DNA from: Orobanche coerulescens
Taxonomy: Eukaryota > Streptophyta > Magnoliopsida > Lamiales > Orobanchaceae
Reading direction: 5' to 3'
Length of the DNA: 64,000 nt
Assembly: GCA_033398695.1 (NCBI GenBank)
Contig: CM065801.1
Coordinates: 109,144,670 to 109,208,669, forward strand
In this document: piece by piece, positions 1 through 11,549 of the stretch
How the letters are laid out: each line of letters starts with the position of its first letter
Numbering within the stretch: position 1 is the stretch's first letter
Notes under the pieces: generated by a model
Seen by the model: only the letters and a program-made list of their open reading frames with translations
Database searches by the model: none
Told to the model about the DNA's origin: nothing
Translations under genes and position numbers: made by a program

Positions 1-1394
1 ACTGATGATATTGGTAACTAGAGTATCAACCTCAGAATAACCGAATTACGTAAGAGAATTTGTAATCAATATTTGGAGTATGACATCATGATGATATGCT
101 TATCCTTGAAGTTGAAAGACATTGAACATCATAAGATCATTCAAGTTTACATACGTGTATGATGTTAAAGTACGTTAAACTCTGAGAATTTCATATGTCG
201 AGTCAGTCGTCTGATCAGGGAAGATACTGTCAGATGCATGTTTAGCGTGCGATAGGCTATGTAGCTTACATACGCTAGCGGGCAGAATTAACGTACACTA
301 CATTTGGTACGTAACGTACACTATATCATCAGACGAGCAGTCGTCTGATCATAGAGGAACAATCAATGCATGATTAGCGTACGCTAGACTTCATAGCTTA
401 CGTACGCTAATGAGCAGGCTTAACGTACGCTACGTTGTGTACGTAACGTACGATACGCAGACCAGACAGGATACATTATGTTGAACTTTCGGCCGTAGTT
501 TGGATTGCTAGATGTTCGTACGTTAATTACTCGATGTGAGATGAACTCTATATTATTTCTTCTGTTTTATGTCCGAATCTTACTACGTGATTGATCGAAG
601 GGGCGACCTTCGAGTGTATTGATATTCGTCGAAGTTTTATTCTTGTCATCAAGTCAACGCAAGTACTTTAATTGTTTTACGTATTGATGTTATACATATT
701 GTCGTGCATATATGTCGTTGTTGTATGTCCACCTCGTGTTGCTCCGACGGGATCATCGGGGGATCTATGCTAGCGTGCGCTGGATCATTGGACAGGTTTT
801 TCCACCACGGGTTGGTCTGGCGGGATAATCATGGGATCTAGGCAGTGAATGATGGATCATCGGAATTACCATGTGTATGTTGTGACGTCATGTTGTGATT
901 ATCATTTGTGTATGATATTTATAAATTTCTTGGACGAAGAGGCTTGTTAGTATTTTGTCATTTATGTTAGTTTTGTTCTTCGTGAATCGTTGAATAATAT
1001 GTCGTGGTACTTGTGCTAGCATCGTTGTGCTAACCCCTTCGGAGTGAACATTTGTTTATGTTAAGGATCCAGGAGAGCAGGAAAACAACCACTAGAACTA
1101 CATCACGACGAGGGTGCAGAGTGATGTTCCGACCGGGTTTAATTGTTTGATGTTTGTGTTGTTTTAAATAGTACTCGAGTACGTTGTCAGTTGTGATGTT
1201 GAATTTGGTTATGTATTAATATTCTTCATTTGGACGGTTGTATTTTCTGTATTGGCTCAGAACTGTTGTATTTTATTTCAGTTACTTTCATATTTTGGTA
1301 TCTGTTATTGTCTTTTCATTTTTTCAGCCTTGTAAATTCTTATGTAAATGATTTACGGCGCTGTAATGTTCCTGAATATATCGGGGGTGTTACA
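1..1394 (+). mobile_element. 3' part of a Ty3/gypsy-type LTR (start lies outside the window)
   Basis: The segment ends in GGGGGTGTTACA at 1383-1394, the terminal form shared by the other gypsy LTRs in this window. Upstream it is noncoding, with a cluster of ACGTAC-rich near-palindromes at 240-470 like that in the LTR at 11550-14108. No primer binding site follows 1394, and the next bases are AT-rich flank, so this is either a solo LTR or the 3' LTR of an element lying to the left. Its start is not visible and no target duplication can be scored. Confidence 0.6.
203..471. repeat. Two-copy tandem repeat (~135 bp) with hairpin, inside the LTR
   Basis: Two diverged units begin with CAGTCGTCTGATCA-like sequence near 203 and 338, and each continues with near-palindromes around TACGTAACGTAC. 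At the join, 328-336 (ATCAGACGA) pairs perfectly with 341-349 (TCGTCTGAT) across a 4-base loop. This is the U3-like part of the LTR and probably corresponds to the palindrome arrays found in the other families. Confidence 0.6.
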
Positions 1395-1454
1395 ACATCT
1401 AAATTTGAAAAAATCTCGTTTAATTTTTTTTTCTTATTTAAAAATCTGCAATTT

Positions 1455-1830
1455 CTAAAATCCAGGTTATAAATGAATATAAATTAATAAAAACATATAA
1501 CAAACTCACAAAGTATATGAAATATCCCCATTAAAATTTTACTTTCACGTTTTCCTTCCTTTATTATAATTGCACGTATTTTCAAAATAACTGTAACAAT
1601 ACTTGCATAATGAACATTAATAAAAAAGAATATTCAGGAATCCGCTAATTCTAAAATCCAGATTATAACTGAATGTAAATTAAAAAAAAAACATATAACA
1701 AAATTACAAAGTATATGAAATATCCAAACTCCACATCATTGCATATCCACAAATCTTCATCAAAATTTTACACTAACGTTTTCCTTCCTTTATTATATTT
1801 GCACGTATTTTTAAAATAACTGTAGCATAT
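1455..1830. repeat. Diverged direct duplication in AT-rich flank
   Basis: A block beginning CTAAAATCCAG occurs at 1455 and again at 1651. Both copies run through AACATATAACAAA, AAAGTATATGAAATATCC and CGTTTTCCTTCCTTTATTAT. The second copy carries an extra stretch of about 40 bases. There is no open frame of note. It is an old duplication in noncoding DNA. Confidence 0.7.
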
Positions 1831-2019
1831 ACAATATAAGTATCTAAAATGAATTTATTCTACTAATATAAAATTAAAATAATAATAACAAACATAAAAC
1901 AACATATATGGACAAAAAACTAGTATATATATACACACACACATTGACACACTTCTCACCATGCATACACATGCACACACAGCATCACCCTCTTTTAGCT
2001 TATAATATATATATATATA

Positions 2020-2320
2020 TATGAGTTTGGTGAGAATGATACTTAAGTTGAGAAATAAGAATGAATTTGTTCCATAGATCTTGATTAAATGGATGGCCTA
2101 GATTTATTCTAACAAAAACGTATACACAAAATGTAATATTCTAGTGCATCGATATTTTGATGCATATAATGCATAGTTTTTATGCATTGGAAGTTTGATG
2201 CACGAAAATGCATATATTGCATGCATAAGCCAATCTGGATCATACATCACACACAGATCAATGATTCAGATTTATTCTCAATTCACAACATAAAAACCAT
2301 TCTCATATGATCCTAAACCT
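2020..2320. mobile_element. MITE-like element between TA microsatellites
   Basis: A noncoding AT-rich block of about 300 bp lies between two (TA)n tracts (about 2004-2021 and 2321-2337). Its ends are imperfect inverted copies: GAGTTTGGTGAGAATG on the left and CATTCTCATATGATCC then TAAAC on the right. The middle is rich in ATGCAT. This fits a miniature inverted-repeat element that targeted a TA tract, but superfamily and exact ends are uncertain. The rest of 1831-2584 is AT-rich DNA in which I see nothing else. Confidence 0.4.
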
Positions 2321-2584
2321 ATATATATATATATATTATTTGTACTTAACTACAAGATATCACTTACACGTAGTGTCTCCATATTATGCTATTATAATTT
2401 ACAAATATGTTTTATCTCACAAATACAATAAATAAATGAAATTACTTTATAGTTGTTTACCACATCGATCTCTTTTAAGTGAAAAAATAGTCTTCTCACT
2501 GCAATGAGATATAATGACATGATTTTAACTTATTAGGATAAATGATGTATTGCATGTATTATAGAAATAAAATGAAGTTAATTA

Positions 2585-4914
2585 TGTAACACCCCAAACT
2601 AGGCGGATATTACAGTGCCGTAGATCCCCAACTGGGACCCACTAGGCAAATGAAAATGAATGAATTACACAGGATAAATGTAGTACCGAACCACATTACA
2701 ACAATAATTACTCCGATGAGGAGTTTAGTTACAACACACCAGGACAATACCGAATACTAGTGTATTTTATATGAAGATAAAATACACAACACTGAATGAA
2801 ACGGAGTATTCAAATGAAAGTCTGCAGCGGAAAATAAAGGACAATAACATGAATAACTGAAAGATCGGGGCCCCCTACTAGTATCACTAGGACTCCTCGA
2901 CATCAACATGCTATTCCCGCGCGTTTGCATTGCCATGACCTGAAAAACAAAATCCCGGTGGAGTCGCTTAAATGAACAACAATCCTCAAGGGTTGAAAAT
3001 ACACAAACATGATTTAACTGAAGTTATGAAATATCCTTAGTTATGAATTACACTGAAGAAGAGTATCATAGTACGCCCGTAGTGTTCTGTGCAAGTGTAC
3101 AAGACGGATGACCGGACACACCCGTCCTTGTACCTAATTAATCTCACGGAGGTAATCGTTACCGTGTGCACAGTCCAATGTATCACTCCCAATACATGGC
3201 CATCATGTGCCCGACTAAAAATTCCACACATCCGCACCCGGCCACGCAATATGAACCCAGAAGGTCATATGAACGAGAATGACCATAATGAATATCAATG
3301 AATAATAATAATTTGACAAAGTTAAGAATGACTCACCGATATGAAAGTGATAATGAAGTGATTGATAGTTTCAATGGAATGATTGGAACCGCCGTTCCCG
3401 TTAATGAAGTGATTGTTCAACAATTACAAGTCTCAATATGATTAATACAATGATGAATGAGTTATGATTATGAATGATCAACAACAAAAGGAATGAATAT
3501 CCTTTTAACCGAGTAAGAATTAACTTACACAATACCGATGAAGAAAGTCCTTCCACGAACAAATGTCCTAAATGAAGTGTCGGTCGCACGAACAAGCTTA
3601 ATTCAATACAATTACCAACAATCCGATCAATATACGAATTAATCACGAATATAACGAACTCAAAACGTCGATACGATTAAACCAAGTTCATTGGGGGCAT
3701 TATATCGAACACTTTGAGGCCAACTTCGATTGATTACAACTAAACCTCAACAATACCAACCTCAAATTCCCAAGAAGTGTTTCAAACCAACAAAACATCT
3801 CCAATACGATCAATAATCCGTTATGAATATCCAAAAACGTGATTATAACAACAATTAGTCGAAAATACCCAAATCCAACTCGATATTCAAAGTGTTCTTG
3901 AATAATCCTTCAATAATCCAATGAATCCTTATACAAACTCATAATCATATACATATCCCTTCATATAACATGATTATAACGTCCAAAACATCATATCTCA
4001 ACACAAAATCGAAATCCAAGATGTTGAAGAAATTACCTCTTGAAGATCCAACCACTTCGATCCGAAGAACACGAGTTTAATCGAGTATCCAAGCTTCACA
4101 ACCGAATGAAAATGATTAAAAACCACACTCAATTGATAGGTGAAGAGAATTTTCTCCCTCAAGCCTCTCTCTCTCGTATGAAGGTGGAAGAAATGGAAGG
4201 AATGGGCTGAAATGCTCAAAAAACAAATTTATAGGGGTTGACTGCCCTGTCGAACACGGCCCGTGCCGATCGGCACGGTCGCGGCGCGCAACTGGCCGGA
4301 AGGGACTCGACCGTGTCCTGCTTGACACGGTCGCGGCGCGAAGGGCCTTCCGATAGTGACCCGTCCGACAGCGACTCGGCATTGACTCGACCGTGTCCTG
4401 GAACACGGTCGGGCGTCCGGCGATCGGTTCGCTTATCCGGAAGAGTTCGACCACTGCTCTGCATGACACGCCGAGTCCCGGGCATAGACTTCGGCATTTC
4501 CGGACGAGTACAGCACGGGCCGTGTCGGACGACACGGCCGAGTTCGGTCGGCAGTGATCGGCCAATAACTGAAAAATGAGCGGGTGAGCTAAAACGACCA
4601 TAACTCTCTGGTCCGGCCTCCGATTGACTCACCGTTTGAACCAATGGAAAGATAACTCGATGCTATATAATATTGCAAAGATTTAGAATTTTTGGAGTTA
4701 CCAAAAATTAATGGTGATCTAACAAAGTCGAACTCATATGAGGAAAGTTGAAACAATGAACAATAACGATACACAACTCGAAGTTTTTCCGAACGGTGAA
4801 CACGGTGAATGAACATGATTGATGAATGATTATAAATGAGTGAAAATCCACTGAGTGACAATCATCGAATGAAATTACTGAATGATAATGACTGAATTAC
4901 AACCGGGTATTACA
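2585..4914 (-). repeat. Element A 3' LTR (2330 bp)
   Basis: Same family as 9085-11409. The two copies are nearly identical outside a GC-rich palindrome block at 4240-4570, where many small indels separate them. The polypurine tract abuts its inner end. Short open frames within it have no family resemblance and follow the GC-rich repeats, so I do not call genes here. Confidence 0.92.
4226..4575 (-). promoter_or_regulatory. LTR promoter of element A: TATA box with upstream CGGCCG palindrome array
   Basis: On the minus strand a TATA box (CCCCTATAAATTT, 4226-4238) follows a GC-rich array at about 4240-4575. The array holds repeated self-complementary pieces such as CACGGCCGTGT, GACACGGTCG and ACACGGCCGAGT. 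In transcription order the array comes first and the TATA box next. It is the U3 promoter by position; any protein binding is unknown. Confidence 0.6.
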
Positions 4915-4931
4915 TACACCCCCCTTAAAAG
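4915..4931 (-). other. Polypurine tract of element A
   Basis: On the minus strand CTTTTAAGGGGGGTGTA directly precedes the 3' LTR. It follows a GGGGACGAAAC motif just after the pol stop, the usual arrangement in Tekay/Del chromoviruses. It primes plus-strand DNA synthesis. Confidence 0.85.
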
Positions 4932-4947
4932 AGTTTCGTCCCCGAAA

Positions 4948-5573
4948 CTAAGGGTTAAACAACTCGGGATAACTCTCCCGCATACTATCCTCGGTTTCCC
5001 AAGTAGCCTCTTCGACTCCGTGTCTAGACCACTGAATCTTGACCAAAGGAATCACCTTATTCCTCAACTTTTTGATTTGCCGCTCGAACACTCGTATGGG
5101 ACGCTCCTCATACAATGATCATCTGCGATCTCGATTTCGTCGAACTGAAGTATGTGACCCGGATCGGCAACATACTTCCTCAATTGCGAGACGTGCACTA
5201 CATTATGAATTTGGCTCAACGCCAGAGGTAAAGCCAAACGGTAAGCTAACTCGCCTATTCGATCCAGAATCTCAAACGATCCAATGAATCTCGGACTCAA
5301 TTTCCCCCATTTTCCGAAACGGAAGATACCTCGACTCGGGGATACCTTGACCAAAACGTGGTCACCCATCTCGAACTCTAGTGGTCGACGATTATCTGCA
5401 TATAATTTCTGTCGACTCTGAGTAGTCAACAGACGACTCCTGATCAAAGCTACCTTCTCCCGGGCGGCTATAAGTATATCGGGATCGGTGCCGATTGACT
5501 CTAATGGGTCGTCCCAACACAAGGGAGATCGACAACGATGACCGTACCAGGCCTCGTAAGGTGCTACCTTCAT
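4948..5573 (-). pseudogene. Element A integrase C-terminal part and chromodomain
   Basis: The minus-strand frame from 5573 begins with the APYEAWYGHRCRSPLCW region of chromovirus integrase. It continues through KLYADNRRPLEFEMGDHV and the SPRFIGSFEILDRIGELAYR module to HVSQLRKYVADP. A frameshift near 5110 breaks it, and the next frame continues LERQIKKLRNK, then QWSRHGVEEATWE and a stop at 4948-4950. That tail is a chromodomain of the Tekay/Del type, thought to steer integration to marked chromatin. Domain identity is clear. The gene is broken. Confidence 0.85.
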
Positions 5574-6245
5574 CGCAGTATGCCAACTAAACTGTAAGTG
5601 GACTCAAACAACAGTAATTGGGCTTCCCAATCGTCTACTAATCGAGGACGCATGCCCTCAATATGTCCTCCAATGTCTGAAAAGTCCTCTATGATTGTCC
5701 GTCGGACTGAGGATAAAAAAAAAACGGTAATGATATTAAGCTGAGTTCCCAAAGCATGATGAACTGATTTCCAAAATGAGACACGAATCACCCGTCACGA
5801 TCAGAAACGATACTCTTAGGAGTACCGTGTAATCTAACCATCTCTTTGATGAACAGCTGGGTAAGTCTCTCGGGACCCCACGTATCCTTAATACCAAGGA
5901 AATGAGATGACTTAGTTAAGCGGTCCTCGATCACCCAGATCGTATTCATGCCACGACGACTCGAGGCATCGGCAACCACGTTCGCCTTACCCGGGTGGCA
6001 CAGGATCTCGATATCATAATCTTCGATTAGTTCCCACCACCGCCTCTGTCGCATGTTTAACTCCTTCTGAGTAAATATATACTTCAAACTCTTGTGATTG
6101 GTGAAGATCTGACAGGTGATGCCATAAAGGTAACGACGCCAAATTTCCAACGCGAAAACCACGGTTGCTAGCTCCGGCCGTGGGTTGGATAATTAACCAG
6201 CTAATCCGAGGAAACATCGGATTTACTTAATATCTTTCGGAGGTT
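5574..6245 (-). pseudogene. Element A RNase H/integrase remnant with internal deletions
   Basis: In minus-strand order there is an RT/RNase H junction (CFLGLAG), then a direct jump to [14 protein letters not shown], so the end of RT and the start of RNase H are missing. Next come [19 protein letters not shown] and [12 protein letters not shown] (RNase H end), fused straight to [16 protein letters not shown] (integrase core), so the integrase zinc finger and start of the core are also missing. 5574-5791 carries frameshifted core sequence (WKSVHHALGTQL). The first deletion is also present in element C; the second is not. Confidence 0.8.
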
Positions 6246-6905
6246 GCCAATCTCGGATAGTCTCCGTCTTCTGAGGGTCGACACGAACTCTGTCAGATGA
6301 AATTACATGCCCGAGAAAGTCACTTCGGACCTCCAGAACTCACATTTGGAAAACTTTCCATAAAGTTGCTCTCGTCTCAACACGTCGAGAACCTGATGAA
6401 GATGAACCTCGTGTTCCTCTCGGCTACGAGAATAAATCAAAATGTCGTCGATGAAGACAACAACAAACTGATCCAAAAAGTCGATGAAAACCCGATTCAT
6501 TAACTCCATGAATACCGCAGGTGCAATAGTTAGCCCGAACGGCATAACTACGAACTCATAATGACCATAGCGTGTACGAAACGCTGTCCTCGCGATATCC
6601 GACTCTCGAATCCGCAACTGGTGATATCCAGATCTTAAGTTGATCCTGGAAAACACTGAGGCTCCCTGAAGTTGATCTAAAAGATCATCAATACGGGGTA
6701 AGGGATACTACTCTTGATCATCACCCTGTTCAACTCCTGGTAATTAATACACACACGAGACGAGCCATCCTTCTCCTTGACAGATCACACTGGTGCTCCT
6801 CTCGGGGACGCAATCGGTCGAAGATAACCTTCCTCGAACTATTCCTCAAGTTGAATCTTCAACTCCTGCATTCTGGTCGGGGCCATCCGATACGGTGCCT
6901 TCGAT
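6246..6905 (-). pseudogene. Element A reverse transcriptase (broken)
   Basis: The clearest block is 6303-6656, with [35 protein letters not shown] and the catalytic [11 protein letters not shown], the gypsy form of the RT active site. Upstream, up to about 6905, frameshifted pieces of the fingers region remain ([25 protein letters not shown]). Stops and shifts make it inactive. Confidence 0.88.
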
Positions 6906-7014
6906 AAAGGGGACGTACCAGCTCCAACTCACTCCTGAATTCCCCTACTCTATGTGAAGGCAACTAGATAACTCGTCTGGAAATACATCGTCAATTGATG
7001 ACAATGATACCACG

Positions 7015-7316
7015 AATGATTGAACACTTCGATTGCCCTAGAATGGTCAATCGATAAAAAGAGATACCAATAATGATTGAACAACTCGATTGCCTTAGAA
7101 AGGCCAATCGATGAAGATGATACAATGAATGTTTGAATAACTCGATTGCCTTTGAAAGGCCAATCGATGAAAATGATACAATGAATGATTGAATGACTCG
7201 ATTGTCTTAGAAAAGCCAATCGATGGAAATGATACAAGGAATGATTGAATAACTCGATTGCCTTAGAAAGGCCAATCGATGAGAATGATACAATGAATGA
7301 TTGAATAGTTCGATTG
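7015..7316. repeat. 56-bp tandem array within element A, between protease remnant and RT
   Basis: Five full units and part of a sixth, consensus beginning AATGATTGAATAACTCGATT. Each unit contains a near-perfect inverted repeat (TCGATTGCC, 7-base loop, GGCCAATCGA). On the minus strand it lies within an open frame 6950-7420 that begins with protease-linker sequence (FPSLVVECVFQGSNP). Because 56 is not a multiple of three, successive units are read in different frames, yet no stop appears. Element C has the same array with about six units. Confidence 0.9.
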
Positions 7317-7672
7317 TGGAATTTCTCTGCTTTCGTCATAATAATACTTCTTCTGGAACAACGGGGATTACTTCCCTGAAACACACATTCGACAACCAAC
7401 GACGGAAAGATAGCGACCAAACGCTAACAAATACTGAGGATAGTATCAAGACGATCAAACCAACTAATACCGAAAATTACATCATCCTAAGATAAGTTCA
7501 CCACGATTAGACCCATCAACCAATCGCGGTCATTAAGCTTAATTCGGTATGATTCCGAAAATTCTTCCATCGTCAGGTAGACCGATGGTATGAGGTCCAC
7601 AAGCAATAGAACTATCCCGAAATAAGTCTATTCAAGCATGATTTGAAAATGAAAGAATGCGGTGTACCAGCA

Positions 7673-8467
7673 TCAAAAGGTACACACAAGTTGAAATAAA
7701 ATTACGAGTATATCTGAAATCATTCGGGCCACCGGATCATCGATCCTCCTCATCATATGAATCTGGGACTTGCCAGCCCCCGAACCGGACGCTCCCGTCT
7801 GATAAATACGAGCTCCAACTCTATTTGCTTCCATTGTCTTAAACGACGTTGACAAAGCGATCGATTCAAACGCTGGTTGCTTCGGGGCTGAGATGCCGCG
7901 GAGCCGACTTGGAGTCCTTTCGGCAAAAACGGGCCTTATGCCCAAAATTCCCACAATTATAGCACGTGATAGACGGTTTGAGACACTCGGTGCTGAAATG
8001 ACCCGGCCCACAATTGAAACAGTGATGGCCGAATCGGCCGCCGGATCGAGATCCCGCACGATTATGCGCCGTAGGAGGTCGCTCGAAACGATAGGACTCA
8101 CACGAGGCTTCTTGAAGGTTGACCGACCGCCTTCGGGTTGATTACGCCGTTGATTTCTTGCCGACAGATGAAGGTTGTTGTTCAAGACTTTCCTTAGCGG
8201 CCGTCTCATACGGAGAGTTCGCTCGATTAATCCGCCAGAGTGGCGCAATGATGATTGAGCAAGCGCACATGGGTCATCATGGCACATAAAAGTGAGTGGA
8301 TCAACCCGAACATCTCTGATCGAGCGAGTCCCGGGCACGATTTCCCGACGAGTGATTATTTCCGGGTTTCGCCCGCACCGCGGCCTCTCCGTGCATCCTC
8401 GACAGCCTCTCCCCATAATGAAGTATGAAGGTCGCATAATGATTATATTTCCCCGCATGATTATCAC
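7673..8467 (-). pseudogene. Element A gag and start of protease (frameshifted)
   Basis: The minus strand matches the better-kept gag of element C (35951-36796) base by base, but with many small indels. The expected CCHC knuckles are split between frames and no intact zinc knuckle can be read. An open frame of 264 codons covers the region, but much of it is out of frame, with QRRNQPEGGRSTFKKPRVSP the clearest in-frame part. The capsid portion is very short compared with normal gypsy gag. Confidence 0.7.
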
Positions 8468-8600
8468 GTTATGATTATGTCATGAGATGATGAAAATGAG
8501 TATACATGCTCTAACTTAGTGATTATATGAATGATTTACTGAAGTGACATTATTATCTGATGAAATTCTTGAAATGATTATCTTGAATAACTTAATAAGA

Positions 8601-8852
8601 TTGGTAATATGATCATCCAGATCGACAACTGAGTAATGAAATGAATTGAGTGATTAATGAGTTAATATGATCGTCCTGATCATTAACTGAGTAATGAAAT
8701 GAATTAAGTGATTAATGAGTTAATATGATCGTCCTGATCATTAACTGAGTAATGAAATGAATTGAGTGATTAATGAGTTAATATGAACGTCCTGATCATT
8801 AACTGAGTAATGAATTAAGTGATTAATGAGTTAATATGATCATCCTGATCAC
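8601..8852. repeat. 58-bp tandem array in the leader of element A
   Basis: About four units starting GAGTAATGAAATGAATT at 8631, 8689, 8747 and 8805, plus a partial one before. Most units carry the small hairpin ATGATC-GTCCT-GATCAT. The array lies between primer site and gag. Element C carries the same array at 36961-37160. Confidence 0.88.
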
Positions 8853-9068
8853 AATGAATGATGATGTTTGAGGATTGTTAATTGATGAATGATGAATGAA
8901 TGACTATTGCCAGAAATTATACCATGGCGTTAGAAATCTTACAGTTCTTCCGGTCTGATTGGCTCGGCATTTGCACAGGTCACACGTGACGCGAAAGTCC
9001 AATGATACTAGTCTGATGACGATGATTTCAAATGAGACATGACTCGGAAGGTAGTATTCAAAACCACG

Positions 9069-9080
9069 CTCCGATACCAA
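9069..9080 (-). other. Primer binding site of element A
   Basis: Minus-strand TGGTATCGGAGC, four bases inside the 5' LTR end. It matches the site for plant initiator-Met tRNA (TGGTATCAGAGC) except for G at position 8, which would form a G-U pair with the tRNA. Confidence 0.88.
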
Positions 9081-9084
9081 CTCT

Positions 9085-11409
9085 GTAACACCCCAAACTA
9101 GGCGGATATTACAGTGCCGTAGATCCCCAACTGGGACCCACCAGGCAAATGAAAATGAATGAATTACACAGGATAAATGTAGTACCGAACGACATTACAA
9201 CAATAATTACTCCGATGAGGAGTTTAGTTACAACACACCAGGACAATACCGAATACTAGTGTATTTTATATGAAGATAAAATACACAACACTTAATGAAA
9301 CAGAGTATCCAAATGAAAGTCTGCAGCGGAAAATAAAGGACAATAACATGAATAACTGAAAGATCGGGGCCCCCTACTAGTATCACTAGGACTCCTCGAC
9401 ATCAACATGCTATTCCCACGCGTTTTCCTTGCCATGACCTGAAAAACAAAATCCCCAGCCGGGGTCAGTTAAACAGAACAACAATCCTCAAGGGTTGAAA
9501 ATACACAAACATGATTTAACTGAAGTTATGAAATATCCTAAGTTATGAATTACGCTGAAGAAGAGTATCATAGTACGCCCGTAGTGTTCTGTGCAAGTGT
9601 ACAAGACGGATGACCGGACACACCCGTCCTTGTACCTAATTAGTCTCACGGAGGTAATCGTTACCGTGTGCACAGTCCAATGTATCACTCCCAATACATG
9701 GCCATCATGTGCCCGACTAAAAATTCCACACATCCACACCCGGCCACGCAATATGAACCCATAAGGTCATATGAACGAGAATGACCATAATGAATATAAA
9801 TGAATAATAATAATTTGACAAAGTCAAGAATGACTCACCGATATGAAAGTGATAATGAAGTGATTGATAGTTTCAATGGAATGATTGGAACCGCCGTTCC
9901 CGTTAATGAAGTGATTGTTCAACAATTACAAGTCTCAATATGATTAATACAATGATGAATGAGTTATGATTATGAATGATCAACAACAAAAGGAATGAAT
10001 ATCCTTTTAACCGAGTAAGAATTAACTTACACAATACCGATGAAGAAAGTCCTTCCACGAACAAATGTCCTAAATGAAGTGTCGGTCGCACGAACAACCT
10101 TAATTCAATACAATTACCAACAATCCGATCAATATACGAATTCAACACGAATATAACGAACTCAAAACGTCGATACGATTAAACCAAGTTCATTGGGGCA
10201 TTATATCGAACACTTTGAGGCCAACTTCGATTGATTACAACTAAACCTCAACAATACCAACCTCAAATCCCCAAGAAGTGTTTCAAACCAACAAAACATC
10301 TCCAATACGATCAATAATCCGTTATGAATATCCAAAACGTGATTATAACAACAATTAGTCGAAAATCCCCAAATCCAACTCGATATTCAAAGTGTTCTTG
10401 AATAATCCCTCAATAATCCAATGAATCCTTATACAAACTCATAATCATATACATATCCCTTCATATAACATGATTATAACGTCCAAAACATCATATCTCA
10501 ACACAAAATCGAAATCCAAGATGTTGAAGAAATTACCTCTTGAAGATCCAACCACTTCGATCCGAAGAACACGAGTTTAATCGAGTATCCAAGCTTCACA
10601 ACCGAATGAAAATGATTAAAAACCACACTCAAGTGATAGGTGAAGAGAATTTTCTCCCTCAAGCCTCTCTCTCTCGTATGAAGGTGGAAGAAATGGAAGG
10701 AATGGTGAAATGCTCAAAAACGAATTTATAGGGGTTGATCGCCTGCCGACACGGCCCGTGCCGATCGGCACGGCCGCAGCCAAGAATCGCCGGCAGGGAC
10801 TCAACCGTGTCTCGCTTGACACGGTCGCGCGCAAAGGGCCTTCGATAGTGACCGTCCGACAATGACTTCGGCATTGACTCGGCCGTGTCCGGAACACGGC
10901 CGGGCCCGGGCGATCGGTTCGCTTATCCGGAAGAGTTCGACTCGGCCGTGCTGCACGACTGGCCGAGTCCTGTGGGCAGAGACTTCGGCATTTCCGGACG
11001 AGTACAGCATGGGCCGTGTCGGACGACACGGCCGAGTTCGGTCGGCAGTGATCGGCCAATAACTGAAAAATGAGCGGGTGAGCTAAAACGACCATAACTC
11101 TCTCGTCCGGACTCCGATTGACTCACCGTTTGAACCATTGGAAAGATAACTCGATGCTCTATAATATTGCAAAGATTTAGAATTTTTGTAGTTACCAAAA
11201 ATTAATGGTGATCTAACAAAATTCGAACTCATATGAGGAAAGTTGAAACAATGAACAATAACGATACACAACTCGAAGTTTTTCCAAACGGTGAACACGG
11301 TGAATGAACATGATTGATGAATGATTATAAATGAGTGAAAATCCACTGAGTGACAATCATCAAATGAAATTACTGAATGATAATGACTGAATTACAACCA
11401 GGTATTACA
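9085..11409 (-). repeat. Element A 5' LTR (2325 bp)
   Basis: Starts TGTAACACCCC and ends GGTATTACA on the plus strand, followed by the AATTA duplication. It matches 2585-4914 closely. The promoter block is at 10723-11060: TATA box at 10723-10734 (minus strand) and a GC palindrome array above it, including TTGACTCGGCCGTGTCCGG at about 10874. Confidence 0.92.
10723..11060 (-). promoter_or_regulatory. 5' LTR promoter of element A with palindrome array
   Basis: Same layout as in the 3' LTR: minus-strand CCCCTATAAATT, and upstream of it about 320 bases of repeated CACGGCCGTG- and GGCCGAGT-type inverted motifs. This copy would drive genomic RNA. The array differs from the 3' copy by many one- to few-base indels while the rest of the LTR hardly differs. 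Confidence 0.6.
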
Positions 11410-11549
11410 AATTACATGGATAACAATTATTCATGTCTATGAAATGCTTACTTATATGCTATGATTGACTAGTGCATGTTATGTAAATGTATTTTACTGC
11501 GAAATGGTTATTGGCTTATTAAGAAGATGATTGGGCGCTACAGTCCTGT

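Larger units (their letters stand above)
2585..11409 (-). mobile_element. Element A: complete but defective Ty3/gypsy chromovirus (Tekay/Del type)
   Basis: Two LTRs (2585-4914 and 9085-11409) flank a minus-strand internal region. The ends are TGTAACACCCC and GGTATTACA on the plus strand, and the whole is bracketed by a perfect 5-bp duplication AATTA (2580-2584 and 11410-11414). Reading on the minus strand, the order is 5' LTR, iMet-type primer site, gag, protease remnant, RT, RNase H, integrase with chromodomain, polypurine tract, 3' LTR. That order and the chromodomain place it among plant chromoviruses of Tekay/Del type. The coding region is broken by stops, frameshifts, internal deletions and a 56-bp tandem array, so it is not autonomous. 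Confidence 0.93.

Noticed and set aside
4116..4644. Overlapping open frames of 113-161 codons in both strands
   Set aside because: They fall on the GC-rich palindrome array of the A LTR, where stop codons are scarce. The homologous block at 10616-11198 gives different readings through indels, so no protein is conserved.
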